From positions 434,001 to 498,000 of the forward strand of contig JACJYQ010000005.1 of assembly GCA_020636025.1 (NCBI GenBank): a DNA stretch of 64,000 nucleotides, written 5' to 3'. Below are positions 25,478-33,636 of the stretch, piece after piece. Both the position numbers and the translations under genes were made by a program. Numbering within the stretch: the stretch's first letter is position 1; each line of letters begins with the position of its first letter. Under the pieces are notes generated by a model, which ran no database searches, was not told the origin of the DNA, and saw nothing but the letters and a program-made list of their open reading frames with translations. The DNA is from Lewinellaceae bacterium. Lineage in GTDB: Bacteria > Bacteroidota > Bacteroidia > Chitinophagales > Saprospiraceae.

Positions 25478-26977
25478 ATGATCAATATTGAAACCTATAA
25501 CCCCGAAATGCTCTCGCCTCTTTACGAGGATGTACAAAGCAGCGGCATATTTCCCGATTCCAAGTTTTTTGTAGACTGCAGCCCTAAATCCTCGATTGAG
25601 GAAATCCTGGAAGCTTATGAGCAGTTAAAGTCATCTCCCGGTTTTGATCTAAAGCAATTTGTAGAGCAGCATTTTGAAAGTCCTGCGTCATTTAATTCAA
25701 ACTATGAATCGGCTGGCAAAGAGATTGGTGAACATTTGACGAAGCTTTGGGAGCAATTAAAAAGAGAGCCAGACAATACTATTGAGGTAAGCCGCTCTTC
25801 GCTGATAAGTCTTCCGTATCCGTACATCGTGCCGGGTGGCAGGTTTCGCGAAATTTATTACTGGGACAGTTATTTTACCATGCTGGGTTTACAGGTATCC
25901 GGGCGTGTGGACATCATACAGGACATGGTGGAAAATTTCTCCTACCTGATTGATAGCCTTGGTTTTATCCCCAATGGAAACAGAAGTTATTACCTGGGGC
26001 GCTCCCAACCACCTTTTTTTGCCTTGATGGTTAATCTCCTGGCAGAGATCAAAGGCCCGGAAATACTGCTGAAATACCGCCCACAACTGGAAAAAGAATA
26101 CGCATTCTGGATGCAGGGTGAGCAGCACCTGGATGAGTCCGGCGTGGAAAGCCGGGTGGTTGCCCTGGGCGACGGGCACATTCTGAACCGATACTGGGAT
26201 TCATTTACTACACCAAGACCAGAGGCTTATTCCGAGGATGTGCATTTGGCCAGGGAGTCAGGCAGGGATATTGAATGTGTCTTTCAGAACATTCGCGCAG
26301 CAGCCGAGTCTGGATGGGATTTCAGCAGTCGCTGGTTTGCCATTCCTTCCGACATGAAAACCATTCAGACGATGGATATGGTGCCGGTTGACCTGAATTG
26401 TCTGCTGTACTATCTGGAGAAGACGCTGCTGAATATTTACCGGCAACTCCCAGACCGGGTACCGGCTGATGTTTTCAAGGAACGATCCCGACTCAGAAAA
26501 AACGCCATTCAGCAATATTGCTGGGACAACAAAAACGGTTTTTACTGCGATTATAACCATGTAGATCAAAGTTTGTCCAAATCCTGGACGCTCGCAGGGA
26601 TCAGTCCTCTATTTTTCAATATTGCTACCCAAGAGCAAGCAGACAGCGTAGCAAAGCACATATCAGCAAAATTCCTTCAACCGGGTGGCCTCAGAACAAC
26701 GCTAGAGGAAACCGGGCAACAATGGGATGCGCCAAATGGCTGGGCGCCGCTGCAATGGATGGGGTATAAAGGACTGCTCAATTACGGCTTCAATGAGCTC
26801 GCCGAGCAGGTAAGAAATAACTGGCTTGCCTTGAACGAGAAAACCTACCAGTCAAACGGCAAAATGATGGAGAAATACAATGTATCCAATCTGGACACCG
26901 CTGCTGGTGGCGGCGAATACCCAAACCAGGATGGATTTGGCTGGACCAATGGTGTTTATCTGGCTATGCGAGGGTGA
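25478..26977 (+). CDS. treF: Alpha,alpha-trehalase (GH37)
   Basis: Both GH37 signature blocks are present: PGGRFREIYYWDSYF and QWDAPNGWAPLQW. The general acid is D281 in ESGWDFSSRW and the catalytic base is expected at E480 in GGGEYPNQDGFGW (numbered from ATG 25478). That start gives 499 residues beginning MINIETYNPEMLSPLYEDV, matching family N-termini; an upstream ATG at 25430 adds 16 hydrophobic residues without a cleavage site. Lack of a signal peptide points to a cytoplasmic TreF-like enzyme cleaving trehalose to two glucoses. It pairs with the MFS gene upstream. Confidence 0.93.
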   Translation: MINIETYNPEMLSPLYEDVQSSGIFPDSKFFVDCSPKSSIEEILEAYEQLKSSPGFDLKQFVEQHFESPASFNSNYESAGKEIGEHLTKLWEQLKREPDNTIEVSRSSLISLPYPYIVPGGRFREIYYWDSYFTMLGLQVSGRVDIIQDMVENFSYLIDSLGFIPNGNRSYYLGRSQPPFFALMVNLLAEIKGPEILLKYRPQLEKEYAFWMQGEQHLDESGVESRVVALGDGHILNRYWDSFTTPRPEAYSEDVHLARESGRDIECVFQNIRAAAESGWDFSSRWFAIPSDMKTIQTMDMVPVDLNCLLYYLEKTLLNIYRQLPDRVPADVFKERSRLRKNAIQQYCWDNKNGFYCDYNHVDQSLSKSWTLAGISPLFFNIATQEQADSVAKHISAKFLQPGGLRTTLEETGQQWDAPNGWAPLQWMGYKGLLNYGFNELAEQVRNNWLALNEKTYQSNGKMMEKYNVSNLDTAAGGGEYPNQDGFGWTNGVYLAMRG

Positions 26978-26985
26978 GCCTTGTT

Positions 26986-27145
26986 GATTTCCGATATTCG
27001 ATTTGTTCGATTTCCGATTTCTGATTTGATTTTTGATTTGCAATTTATGATTATCTAATAGGCTTCCTCATCACTCCATTATTAAATATAAAATCTTAAA
27101 TCCATTCGTAAATCGGAAATCGAACAAATCGAATATCGGAATTTT
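26986..27145. repeat. TTCGATTTG word repeat with opposed arms
   Basis: The left arm (26986-27045) reads GATTTCCGATATTCGATTTG and continues with GATTTCTGATTTG words; the right arm (27111-27145) is the reverse complement of its first part. It fills most of the 26978-27289 gap. It begins within ten bases of the trehalase stop. Confidence 0.7.
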
Positions 27146-27289
27146 AATGCCGTGACAACGTGAGCGGTTAGTCAAATCACAACAAAGTGCAGTAAGCCCC
27201 AACAGTTTTTTTATCAGTGGCGGAAAAATTAAAATCTTTGTATTTTGTAAAATCCCATATATTTGAGAATTATACCCAAATATCTGATT

Positions 27290-27787
27290 ATGAGATACAT
27301 AGTAATTGTATTTTTAGCCATGCTTGCTTCTTGCCAAAAGGATAAGGGAAACTATTTTGACCCTAGGAAACCAATAATTAGGGATGTAGGTTTGGACATT
27401 TTTGTTGAAAATAACAAAGGTGAGAATCTACTATCTCCTGCGACAGCAAATTATATCGATTGGAAGGCCATCAGATTATTTTATCTAATGGAAGATCAAA
27501 AGGTGGAGATCTATGATTTAAATATGGACTGCCCACGAAATATTTGTCTTTTAAATGAATTAAATTCGGAATGGATTAGAGTCATTCCCTATTTTTTAAA
27601 CGACGAAGAATATCCAATTACTTATATTGAATGGAACGAATTTGATACAGATACAATTCAATGTCATTTCCTAAGAGAAAATAATGGTTCAATCCAGGTG
27701 TGTGATCAGGTATGGCTAAATGGCTCACAAGTTTATCCCGGAGAAGAAGTTTATGGAGTCAAACGATCTTTTAAGGTCATTAAATGA
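27290..27787 (+). CDS. Hypothetical lipoprotein, A+T-rich
   Basis: Not recognised. ATG 27290 gives a 165-residue product with a short lipoprotein signal (MRYIVIVFLAMLASC, lipobox LASC). The mature chain has no cysteine-rich or repeated pattern and no domain I can name. The coding sequence is visibly richer in A and T, with more TTA/AAT/ATA codons, than its neighbours, which suggests recent acquisition. Two strong hairpins follow the stop codon. Confidence 0.6.
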   Translation: MRYIVIVFLAMLASCQKDKGNYFDPRKPIIRDVGLDIFVENNKGENLLSPATANYIDWKAIRLFYLMEDQKVEIYDLNMDCPRNICLLNELNSEWIRVIPYFLNDEEYPITYIEWNEFDTDTIQCHFLRENNGSIQVCDQVWLNGSQVYPGEEVYGVKRSFKVIK

Positions 27788-27801
27788 ATTTTCACGAATA
27801 G

Positions 27802-27866
27802 CGGCTCTTGATCAAAAGAGCCAACATGGCCCGAAAATACATGTACCGTGTTTTCGGGCCATGTTT
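27802..27866 (+). terminator. Double hairpin after the lipoprotein gene
   Basis: GGCTCTT/AAGAGCC (27803-27822) is followed at once by a perfect 15-bp stem AACATGGCCCGAAAA / TTTTCGGGCCATGTT (27823-27837, 27851-27865), ending in TTTT. This is a likely terminator. Confidence 0.75.
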
Positions 27867-27993
27867 TCAAAGCCGGGTTCGGCATTTTATTAATCATCAA
27901 ACTCCACGGCAGTATTGCTGTTACCCAAATGACTCCTCACCGTGACTTTGAATCACCCGGTCAGCACATGCGAAGTAGATGCGACAGTTTTCG

Positions 27994-28001
27994 TACTTTT
28001 A
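27994..28001 (+). promoter_or_regulatory. Probable -7 element of gldG
   Basis: TACTTTTA differs from TAnnTTTG only in the last base and is 21 bases upstream of the chosen gldG start at 28023. Confidence 0.4.
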
Positions 28002-28022
28002 CCCCCTAAAATTATCCACGGC

Positions 28023-29723
28023 ATGACCCGTTCCAAGCGCTCTCAATCGCTGATACAATTTGGCCTTTTTTGCGGAATTCTGTTGTTTGTCAATATTCTG
28101 GCAAACAGCTATTACACCCATTTCGACTTAACGGAGGAGAAAAGATTTACGCTTACTCGCCCTACCCGCGATTTGCTGAAAAATCTGGAAGCGCAGGTAT
28201 ATGTGCAGGTATTGCTCGATGGCGAATTTCCTGCGGGCTTTAAACGCTTGCAAACCGCTACCCGCGAAATGCTGGATGATTTTCGCTCCGAAACCGGATA
28301 CCTGGATTACCAGTTTGAGAATCCCTCAGCCGGAAGCCTCGAAGATGTAAACGGCCGCCGTAAAGCATTGGCAGAAATGGGCATTCAACCGGTAAATCTG
28401 AGGATGGCAGATCAGGAGGAAAGTACCCAGAAGCTGATTTACCCTTTCGCGATTTTCAGACTGGGAAGCAAACAGGTAGTTGTGAAACTCCTTGAAAACG
28501 ACTCTCCAGGTTTGAATCCTGAACAGGTGATCAACAATTCTGTGTCGCTGCTGGAATATAAGTTCGCCAATGCGATGAAGAAGATACAGGCGCCAAGCAA
28601 GCCTGTGATCCTGTATACCAAAGGACACGGTGAGTTAAGCGATTTGCAGTTGGCTGATCTAGATAGAAGTCTGCGTATTTTTTACGACACTGATCGCATA
28701 TCACTGGATTCTGTCATTCAGATAAAACCGGAAGATTGTGCGCTGATGATCATTGCCAAACCGACAAGCACTTTTTCGGAAAAGGACAAGTTCAAAATTG
28801 ATCAGTACATCATGCAGGGCGGTAGCGTTTTATGGCTCATAGACAGGCTGAATGCAAGTCTTGACAGCATGAGGCTAACGGGCAGGTTTATCCCCAGTGA
28901 TTATCCGTTAAATATTGAAGATCTGTTGTTCAAATACGGTGTCAGAATACAACCCGACCTGGTACTCGACCTGGAGTGCAGCAGTATCAAATTAGTGGTT
29001 GGACAGGTAGGTAATGCGCCTCAGTTTGATCTATTCCCCTGGTATTATCACCCGGCGGTTTTGCCCAATGGAAAACATCCAATTGTAAAAAACCTGGATC
29101 GCATTGACTTGCATTTTTGTTCATCCATAGATACCATACGCACCAAAACACCGGTAAAGAAAACAGCCATTCTTACATCCAGCAAACGAAGCCGTTTGCA
29201 ATTCAGTCCGATCGACCTGAATTTTGACATTTTGAAATACCCGGCCGATCCGGAAAAATTTGACAAGGGCATGCAAACCGTTGGAGTGCTTCTGGAAGGT
29301 GTATTCCCATCGGGTTTTGAAAATCGGGTATCCGAAGAAATGCAGAATGGTCTGAATCAACTGGGCATGCAATTCAGGTCTAGCAGCGTTCCTGCCAGAA
29401 TGATGGTGATCAGCGATGGCGATGTAGCGGCCAACTACATTCGTGATGCCGAACAAAAGCAATGGCTTCCGTTGGGATACAACCACATGGAAAATGTTAC
29501 CTACGCCAACAAAGAGCTGATGCTCAATGCGATTGAATACCTGATTGATCCAAATGGGGTGATTGAGGCGAGGTCGAGGGAAGTAAAACTCCGTTTGCTC
29601 GATACCGTAAGCGCCAAAGCCAATGCAAACCTGTGGCGGGTGTTAAATGTCGGTTTGCCACTTTTATTATTGGCCTTGTTTGGCTGGCTGTACACCTGGC
29701 TCCGCAAAAGGAGATATCAATAA
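28023..29723 (+). CDS. gldG: Gliding-motility ABC transporter auxiliary protein GldG
   Basis: The frame is open upstream to 27942, but ATG 28023 (MTRSKRSQSLIQFGL) is preceded by a -7-like element and begins the family N-terminus. The 566 residues comprise an N-terminal membrane helix, the conserved YYTHFDLTEEKRFTLT block, an extracytoplasmic ABC_transp_aux domain (ILYTKGHGELSD; LIIAKPT-like strand) and a C-terminal membrane helix before an RKRR tail. GldG works with GldF and the ATPase GldA in gliding of Flavobacterium. gldF is not adjacent here: an A+T-rich lipoprotein precedes and an ABM-domain gene follows. Confidence 0.9.
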   Translation: MTRSKRSQSLIQFGLFCGILLFVNILANSYYTHFDLTEEKRFTLTRPTRDLLKNLEAQVYVQVLLDGEFPAGFKRLQTATREMLDDFRSETGYLDYQFENPSAGSLEDVNGRRKALAEMGIQPVNLRMADQEESTQKLIYPFAIFRLGSKQVVVKLLENDSPGLNPEQVINNSVSLLEYKFANAMKKIQAPSKPVILYTKGHGELSDLQLADLDRSLRIFYDTDRISLDSVIQIKPEDCALMIIAKPTSTFSEKDKFKIDQYIMQGGSVLWLIDRLNASLDSMRLTGRFIPSDYPLNIEDLLFKYGVRIQPDLVLDLECSSIKLVVGQVGNAPQFDLFPWYYHPAVLPNGKHPIVKNLDRIDLHFCSSIDTIRTKTPVKKTAILTSSKRSRLQFSPIDLNFDILKYPADPEKFDKGMQTVGVLLEGVFPSGFENRVSEEMQNGLNQLGMQFRSSSVPARMMVISDGDVAANYIRDAEQKQWLPLGYNHMENVTYANKELMLNAIEYLIDPNGVIEARSREVKLRLLDTVSAKANANLWRVLNVGLPLLLLALFGWLYTWLRKRRYQ

Positions 29724-29764
29724 TATGTTTGCCGGCGCAAGCGTTCTAGCCGGCCCGTTTCATT

Positions 29765-30079
29765 ATGATCAAGAGAATTGTAAAAATGACTTTCCGGCCG
29801 GATGCGGTAGAAACCTTTGTTTATCAGGTTTTTGAATCCAGCAAGAACCAAATCAGGGCATTCCCCGGGTGTAGGTATATGGAACTTCTGCGTCAAACCA
29901 ATGAACCAAATGTGCTGTTTACCTTGAGTCATTGGGATGATGAGAATGCCTTGAATGCCTACCGGGGTTCTGCACTTTTCGCCGATACCTGGAAAAAAAC
30001 AAAGGCCTTGTTTGCCGACAAAGCACAGGCCTGGTCGGTGGAAGTGCTGGATAAACCAATTAGCGACAACGAAAATTAA
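29765..30079 (+). CDS. Antibiotic biosynthesis monooxygenase (ABM)-domain protein
   Basis: The 104-residue single-domain protein has the ferredoxin-like alpha/beta fold: IKRIVKMTFRPDAVETF, then FPGCRYMELLRQ and VLFTLSHWDDENAL, the usual ABM spacing. Such proteins include quinol monooxygenases and haem-degrading enzymes, but many are of unknown function and no active-site residue is diagnostic here. It lies 41 bases after gldG and six bases before the LOG gene, suggesting one transcript. Confidence 0.82.
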   Translation: MIKRIVKMTFRPDAVETFVYQVFESSKNQIRAFPGCRYMELLRQTNEPNVLFTLSHWDDENALNAYRGSALFADTWKKTKALFADKAQAWSVEVLDKPISDNEN

Positions 30080-30085
30080 AGCAAT

Positions 30086-30829
30086 ATGGAAGAAAAAAAA
30101 GTCAATGGCCAGAGTGAAGAAAATGACGGCCTTGAGAAACGCACCATGAAACAGTGGAGCAAGCTGCGTGGCGAAAACTCCTGGACCATGTTCAAAGTGA
30201 TGGCGGAATTTGTCGATGGCTTTGAAATTTTAAATACAATTGGCCCCTGCATTTCAATATTTGGATCCGCCCGTACAAAGCCGGGAACCTATTATTACGA
30301 TCTGGCGGTATCTGTTGCCTCCCGATTGACAGAAGAAGGATATGGTGTGATCACGGGTGGTGGACCGGGTATCATGGAAGCCGGAAACCGCGGTGCCTGG
30401 ATGAAAAACGGCACTTCTGTAGGTTTGAATATCGACCTGCCTTTTGAACAGCATCACAACCCTTTTATCGCGCCGGCCCACAACTTGAAACACCGCTACT
30501 TTTTTGTGCGGAAAGTGATGTTTGTGAAATACGCCCAGGGCTTTGTCGTCATGCCTGGCGGTTTCGGCACCCTGGATGAGTTATTTGAAGTACTGACCCT
30601 GGTTCAAACCAAAAAGATCAGTCCGGTACCCATTGTGCTGATGGGTAAGGAATTTTGGCAAGGATTGCGTACCTGGTTCAAAGAAATCATGCTGGAAAGA
30701 CACCACAACATCAATGCGGAAGATCTCGATCTTTTCCTGATCACCGATGATCCGGAAGAGGCTGTTCAGCACATCAATCAGTTTTACGCCGGTCATACAG
30801 AGCAACTATCGCCAAATTTTGAGTTGTAA
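30086..30829 (+). CDS. LOG-family protein (putative cytokinin-riboside phosphoribohydrolase-like)
   Basis: The Rossmann-fold protein (247 residues) carries the two LOG signatures, GGGPGIMEAGNRGA and PGGFGTLDELFEVLT. In other organisms the fold removes ribose 5'-phosphate from nucleoside monophosphates. An N-terminal extension of about 45 charged residues precedes the core. It is six bases behind the ABM gene. Function in this organism is unknown; nucleotide salvage or signalling is possible. Confidence 0.88.
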   Translation: MEEKKVNGQSEENDGLEKRTMKQWSKLRGENSWTMFKVMAEFVDGFEILNTIGPCISIFGSARTKPGTYYYDLAVSVASRLTEEGYGVITGGGPGIMEAGNRGAWMKNGTSVGLNIDLPFEQHHNPFIAPAHNLKHRYFFVRKVMFVKYAQGFVVMPGGFGTLDELFEVLTLVQTKKISPVPIVLMGKEFWQGLRTWFKEIMLERHHNINAEDLDLFLITDDPEEAVQHINQFYAGHTEQLSPNFEL

Positions 30830-30904
30830 ACTGTAACCATTTTTTCCTAAATTGTGTCCTATTCCCCAAACACCTAATAAGACGTCAAACAACGTCGGGG
30901 AACC

Positions 30905-31486
30905 ATGAAAGGAAAAAGTCTTTCAGACGAAGAATTGGTACAACAGGCCCAGGCTGGCCAGCAGCAAGCTTTCGCAACCTTGTTGAAGCGGTACGAAAGC
31001 TATGCATTCAGTCTGGCTTTTCGCTTTGTGAAAAACCGCGAGGACGCTCACGAAGTGGCACAAGATTCCTTCCTGAGGGCTTTTCGTTATTTGCCGGATT
31101 TCAGAGGAGACGCGAAGTTTAGCACCTGGTTGTACAAAATAATTTATTCCACCTCCCTCAACTTTTTAAGAAAACAAAACCCTGATATTCAATCGCTTGA
31201 CGATGAAAACAGACCTGTAAAACTGGCAGGGCATTCGACTGAAGATGCAGGAAGCGGGTTAGAATCTTTGGAGCGAAAAGAGGCGGTACAACAGGCGGTA
31301 CAATTGTTGTCACATGATGATTCAGGCATCATTACCTTGTTTTACCTGTATGAAAACAGTTTGGAAGAAATTTGCCAGATCATGGGCCTGAGCATGTCGA
31401 ACGCCAAGACAAAACTTTGTCGCGCTCGCCAACGTTTAAAAATTATACTGGAAAATCAATTTGCCGAATTGTCTGTTGAGTATTGA
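30905..31486 (+). CDS. ECF sigma factor
   Basis: This 193-residue protein has only sigma regions 2 and 4. Region 2 includes NREDAHEVAQDSFLRAFRYL and the promoter-melting part FSTWLYKIIYSTSLNFL; region 4 carries the helix-turn-helix NSLEEICQIMGLSMSNAKTKL followed by RARQRLK. It is followed at once by a two-membrane-segment protein and a TonB C-terminal-domain protein. The first is the expected location of an anti-sigma factor. Target promoters are unknown. Confidence 0.93.
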   Translation: MKGKSLSDEELVQQAQAGQQQAFATLLKRYESYAFSLAFRFVKNREDAHEVAQDSFLRAFRYLPDFRGDAKFSTWLYKIIYSTSLNFLRKQNPDIQSLDDENRPVKLAGHSTEDAGSGLESLERKEAVQQAVQLLSHDDSGIITLFYLYENSLEEICQIMGLSMSNAKTKLCRARQRLKIILENQFAELSVEY

Positions 31487-31527
31487 TAATAACAACCCTA
31501 ATGAGTCTTAGATAAAATGCCGTGGTT

Positions 31528-32067
31528 ATGAAGAACAATTTTTTGCTGACAGATGAAATGCTCTGGGACTATGCAGATGGCTTTCTGGACGACCAGAGCA
31601 AACTGCAGGTAGATCAGTATTTGCAGCAACACCCTGAGCATGAGAAACGGCTGAAGTCTATTCTGGCTGAAAAGCAGCTGTTTGCCTCCATACCTGCCGA
31701 GAAACCCAGAAAAGGCTTTGCAGATTCGGTTATGTCGGCCTGGGTAGCGGAACAAGCGACCATGAAAGCGAGCAGCCCCGTAAAAACAAGAGATTGGGTG
31801 GTTTCCGTATTAATGGGGGCCATGTGTTTGTTGCTGTTGGGCTTGTTCGGATTGATGTTCATACTCGCTCCGGATCTGGAGCCAACAGCCATGCCTTCTA
31901 TTGAAGACTATGCCAGTAAAATGCCGGTTATCGACTGGGGTTTGTTGTTTGAAAGTCCGGTGCTGCGTTATGGAATGATGTTTGCATTTGCATTGTTAGC
32001 AATTAAGACTTTGGAAAAGTACTTGTTGCAAAGGAAATTATCTACGGCACTCAGCTCCAGGCTCTGA
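31528..32067 (+). CDS. Putative anti-sigma-like membrane protein
   Basis: ATG 31528 gives 179 residues (MKNNFLLTDEMLWDYADG); a GTG lies six bases upstream. The N-terminal ~80 residues are acidic and helical, with LWDYADGFLDDQSKLQVDQY and QHPEHEKRLKSIL resembling the cytoplasmic anti-sigma domain though without a clear HxxxCxxC zinc motif. Two membrane helices lie near residues 93-115 and 148-165. Position 41 bases downstream of the ECF sigma gene supports an anti-sigma role; direct evidence is lacking. Confidence 0.65.
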   Translation: MKNNFLLTDEMLWDYADGFLDDQSKLQVDQYLQQHPEHEKRLKSILAEKQLFASIPAEKPRKGFADSVMSAWVAEQATMKASSPVKTRDWVVSVLMGAMCLLLLGLFGLMFILAPDLEPTAMPSIEDYASKMPVIDWGLLFESPVLRYGMMFAFALLAIKTLEKYLLQRKLSTALSSRL

Positions 32068-32070
32068 TTT

Positions 32071-32526
32071 ATGGAAAAGGATAAAAAGAAAACAAAATTT
32101 GTCTATCAACCCGAATACCCGGGGGGACCAAAGGCCTTGACAAAATTTATTTATGAGAACCTGCGATACCCCAAACAAGCGTTTGAGGCCAAAATAGAAG
32201 GTACCGTGTATATAGAGTACGATATTGACCACCAGGGGGTAGTGGTAGGATCGCGTGTTTTGAAAGGTCTTGGACATGGCTGCGACGAGGAAGCCGCCAG
32301 ATTGGTTAAGCTGCTAAAGTTTGACGTAGCCAAAAACCGCGGCATCCATGTGTTATTTCATCAAAAGCTGCGGGTACAGTTCAGAATGCCTAAAAAGCAG
32401 GTCGTAAAAACACCGGCTCCTGCACAAATGAGTATGACCTACACGGTTACTACTTCCAAAACTGCAAAAGAGTCGGAAGAAAAACCCAAACCGGAAACCA
32501 CCTACAATTACACCATTAAGTTGTAG
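32071..32526 (+). CDS. Stand-alone TonB C-terminal-domain protein
   Basis: Residues ~8-105 match the TonB C-terminal fold: YPGGPKALTKFIYENLRYPK, GTVYIEYDIDHQGVV and the RVLKGLGHGCDEEAARLV segment typical of Bacteroidota energy-transducer TonB proteins. No signal peptide, membrane anchor or proline-rich periplasmic spacer is present in its 151 residues; the C-terminus is a Thr/Lys/Pro tail. It begins four bases after the putative anti-sigma gene. As written it would be cytoplasmic, which is odd for a TonB domain. Confidence 0.78.
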   Translation: MEKDKKKTKFVYQPEYPGGPKALTKFIYENLRYPKQAFEAKIEGTVYIEYDIDHQGVVVGSRVLKGLGHGCDEEAARLVKLLKFDVAKNRGIHVLFHQKLRVQFRMPKKQVVKTPAPAQMSMTYTVTTSKTAKESEEKPKPETTYNYTIKL

Positions 32527-32540
32527 GAGGAGATCATGAC

Positions 32541-32565
32541 ATTAGGATAGTCCCTAATCTTTTTC
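32541..32565 (+). terminator. Small hairpin with T-run after TonB-domain gene
   Basis: ATTAGG / CCTAAT pair around six bases and are followed by CTTTTTC. The hairpin overlaps the stop codon of the convergent arsR-type gene. Confidence 0.5.
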
Positions 32566-32868
32566 AGAAAGTTCTGCTGCTTTTTCTACTGCCAGGTGAA
32601 TATTATCATAATTCAGGCTGTAGAAGATAAATTTTTGATCGCGTCTGGTAGAAACCAGATTGGCGTTTCGAAGTATGCGCAAGTGCTGAGAGGCAAGGGC
32701 CTGTTCTATATCCAGGGTTTTATAGATCTCACCAACATTTAGTTCTCCGCTTTTGGCGATCACTGACAGAATTTGCATTCTCAAGGGGTGTGCAATGGCA
32801 CGCATGTTTGCCAGGGATACACTCAGTTTTGCCTGCTCGGGAAGGAGGGGGGGATTGTGTTTGTTCAT
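32554..32868 (-). CDS. ArsR-family transcriptional regulator 1
   Basis: ATG at 32868 gives 104 residues (MNKHNPPLLPEQAKLSVSLA); a TTG farther upstream would give 115 but has no support. The winged helix is seen in HPLRMQILSVIAKSGELNVG, the recognition helix EQALASQHLRILRNANLV and the wing TRRDQKFIFYSLN. The ArsR metal site ELCVCDL is replaced by ELNVGEI, so it is not a typical metal sensor. A paralogue lies at 33135-33473 on the same strand. Confidence 0.88.
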   Translation of the reverse strand: MNKHNPPLLPEQAKLSVSLANMRAIAHPLRMQILSVIAKSGELNVGEIYKTLDIEQALASQHLRILRNANLVSTRRDQKFIFYSLNYDNIHLAVEKAAELSEKD

Positions 32869-32983
32869 AAGAAATACTTTCTTCTTTGCTTTGCCTTGCA
32901 AATATTGGATAAAACAATCAATTTACATAACGGCAGACAAAAAAAGGTACTGAAAGTAATAGCTATTCAGGTGGAGTAAAATA

Positions 32984-33107
32984 TGATAAAAGTTGATAAC
33001 GGATTAAGGAATCAGGTTGGTATATATCAACAACATGATTAAAGAGAAAATTGTAGAAGTATTTAATCACATACTCCTCAATCATCTCATCCTATCAACT
33101 TTTATCA
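32984..33107. repeat. 15-bp perfect inverted repeat between the two arsR-type genes
   Basis: TGATAAAAGTTGATA (32984-32998) is repeated perfectly inverted at 33093-33107. The 94-base interior is A+T-rich with no ORF. It may be part of a boundary repeat or a regulator binding region. Confidence 0.6.
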
Positions 33108-33134
33108 ATTAGAATCGGAAAGATTTTGCGCTTA

Positions 33135-33473
33135 TCAAGCTGCCAGGTCTTCAACTATATCGGAAATATGACCCAGGCGGTTTTTATTCAGCGAATAGAA
33201 AATGAATTTCCCGTTTCTCTCAGTCTGTACCACGCCTGCCTTGCGTAAAATGGCCAAATGCTGGCTTGCTACACTTTGCTCCAGTCTTAGTTTAACGTAG
33301 ATTTCAGTAACCGTCATGCGTTTATTCTCTTCCAGCAAATCGATCATGCGCTGACGCAATTTATGGTTGACTGCCCGTAACACCAATACCGCTTTACGAA
33401 GTTCTGAGTAATTCAAAAGGATGTCCTCTTTACCATTTTTGAGGGAAACAGAGTCTGCTTTAGTCTTCTTCAT
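33135..33473 (-). CDS. ArsR-family transcriptional regulator 2
   Basis: The 112 residues form a single winged helix: NHKLRQRMIDLLEENKRMTV, recognition helix EQSVASQHLAILRKAGVV and wing TERNGKFIFYSLNKNRLG. The recognition helix and wing are clearly similar to those of the paralogue downstream at 32554-32868. No cysteine or histidine metal-site motif is visible. Targets are unknown; the shared recognition-helix residues suggest the two might bind similar operators. Confidence 0.88.
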   Translation of the reverse strand: MKKTKADSVSLKNGKEDILLNYSELRKAVLVLRAVNHKLRQRMIDLLEENKRMTVTEIYVKLRLEQSVASQHLAILRKAGVVQTERNGKFIFYSLNKNRLGHISDIVEDLAA

Positions 33474-33636
33474 ACAAAATGTTTTGAATAATAAGTAATT
33501 TTAGTTTTCTTCCTCCTTAAAGATACCCAAAACTATGCCAGTTTATTCAAAAAAAAATTTACATGGATTTATTTACTAAAGCATAAAGCAATTGATTTCA
33601 AAGGACAAACATGAAAATACTATCTACAATTTGTAA

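Noticed and set aside
27936..27966. Further copy of the double-hairpin repeat (GTGACTTTGAATCACCCGGTC)
   Set aside because: It matches only the loop-proximal part of hairpin 1, with mismatches, and lacks both outer stems; too decayed to count.
27942..28022. Upstream extension of gldG
   Set aside because: A -7-like element lies inside this segment and the family N-terminus begins at 28023.
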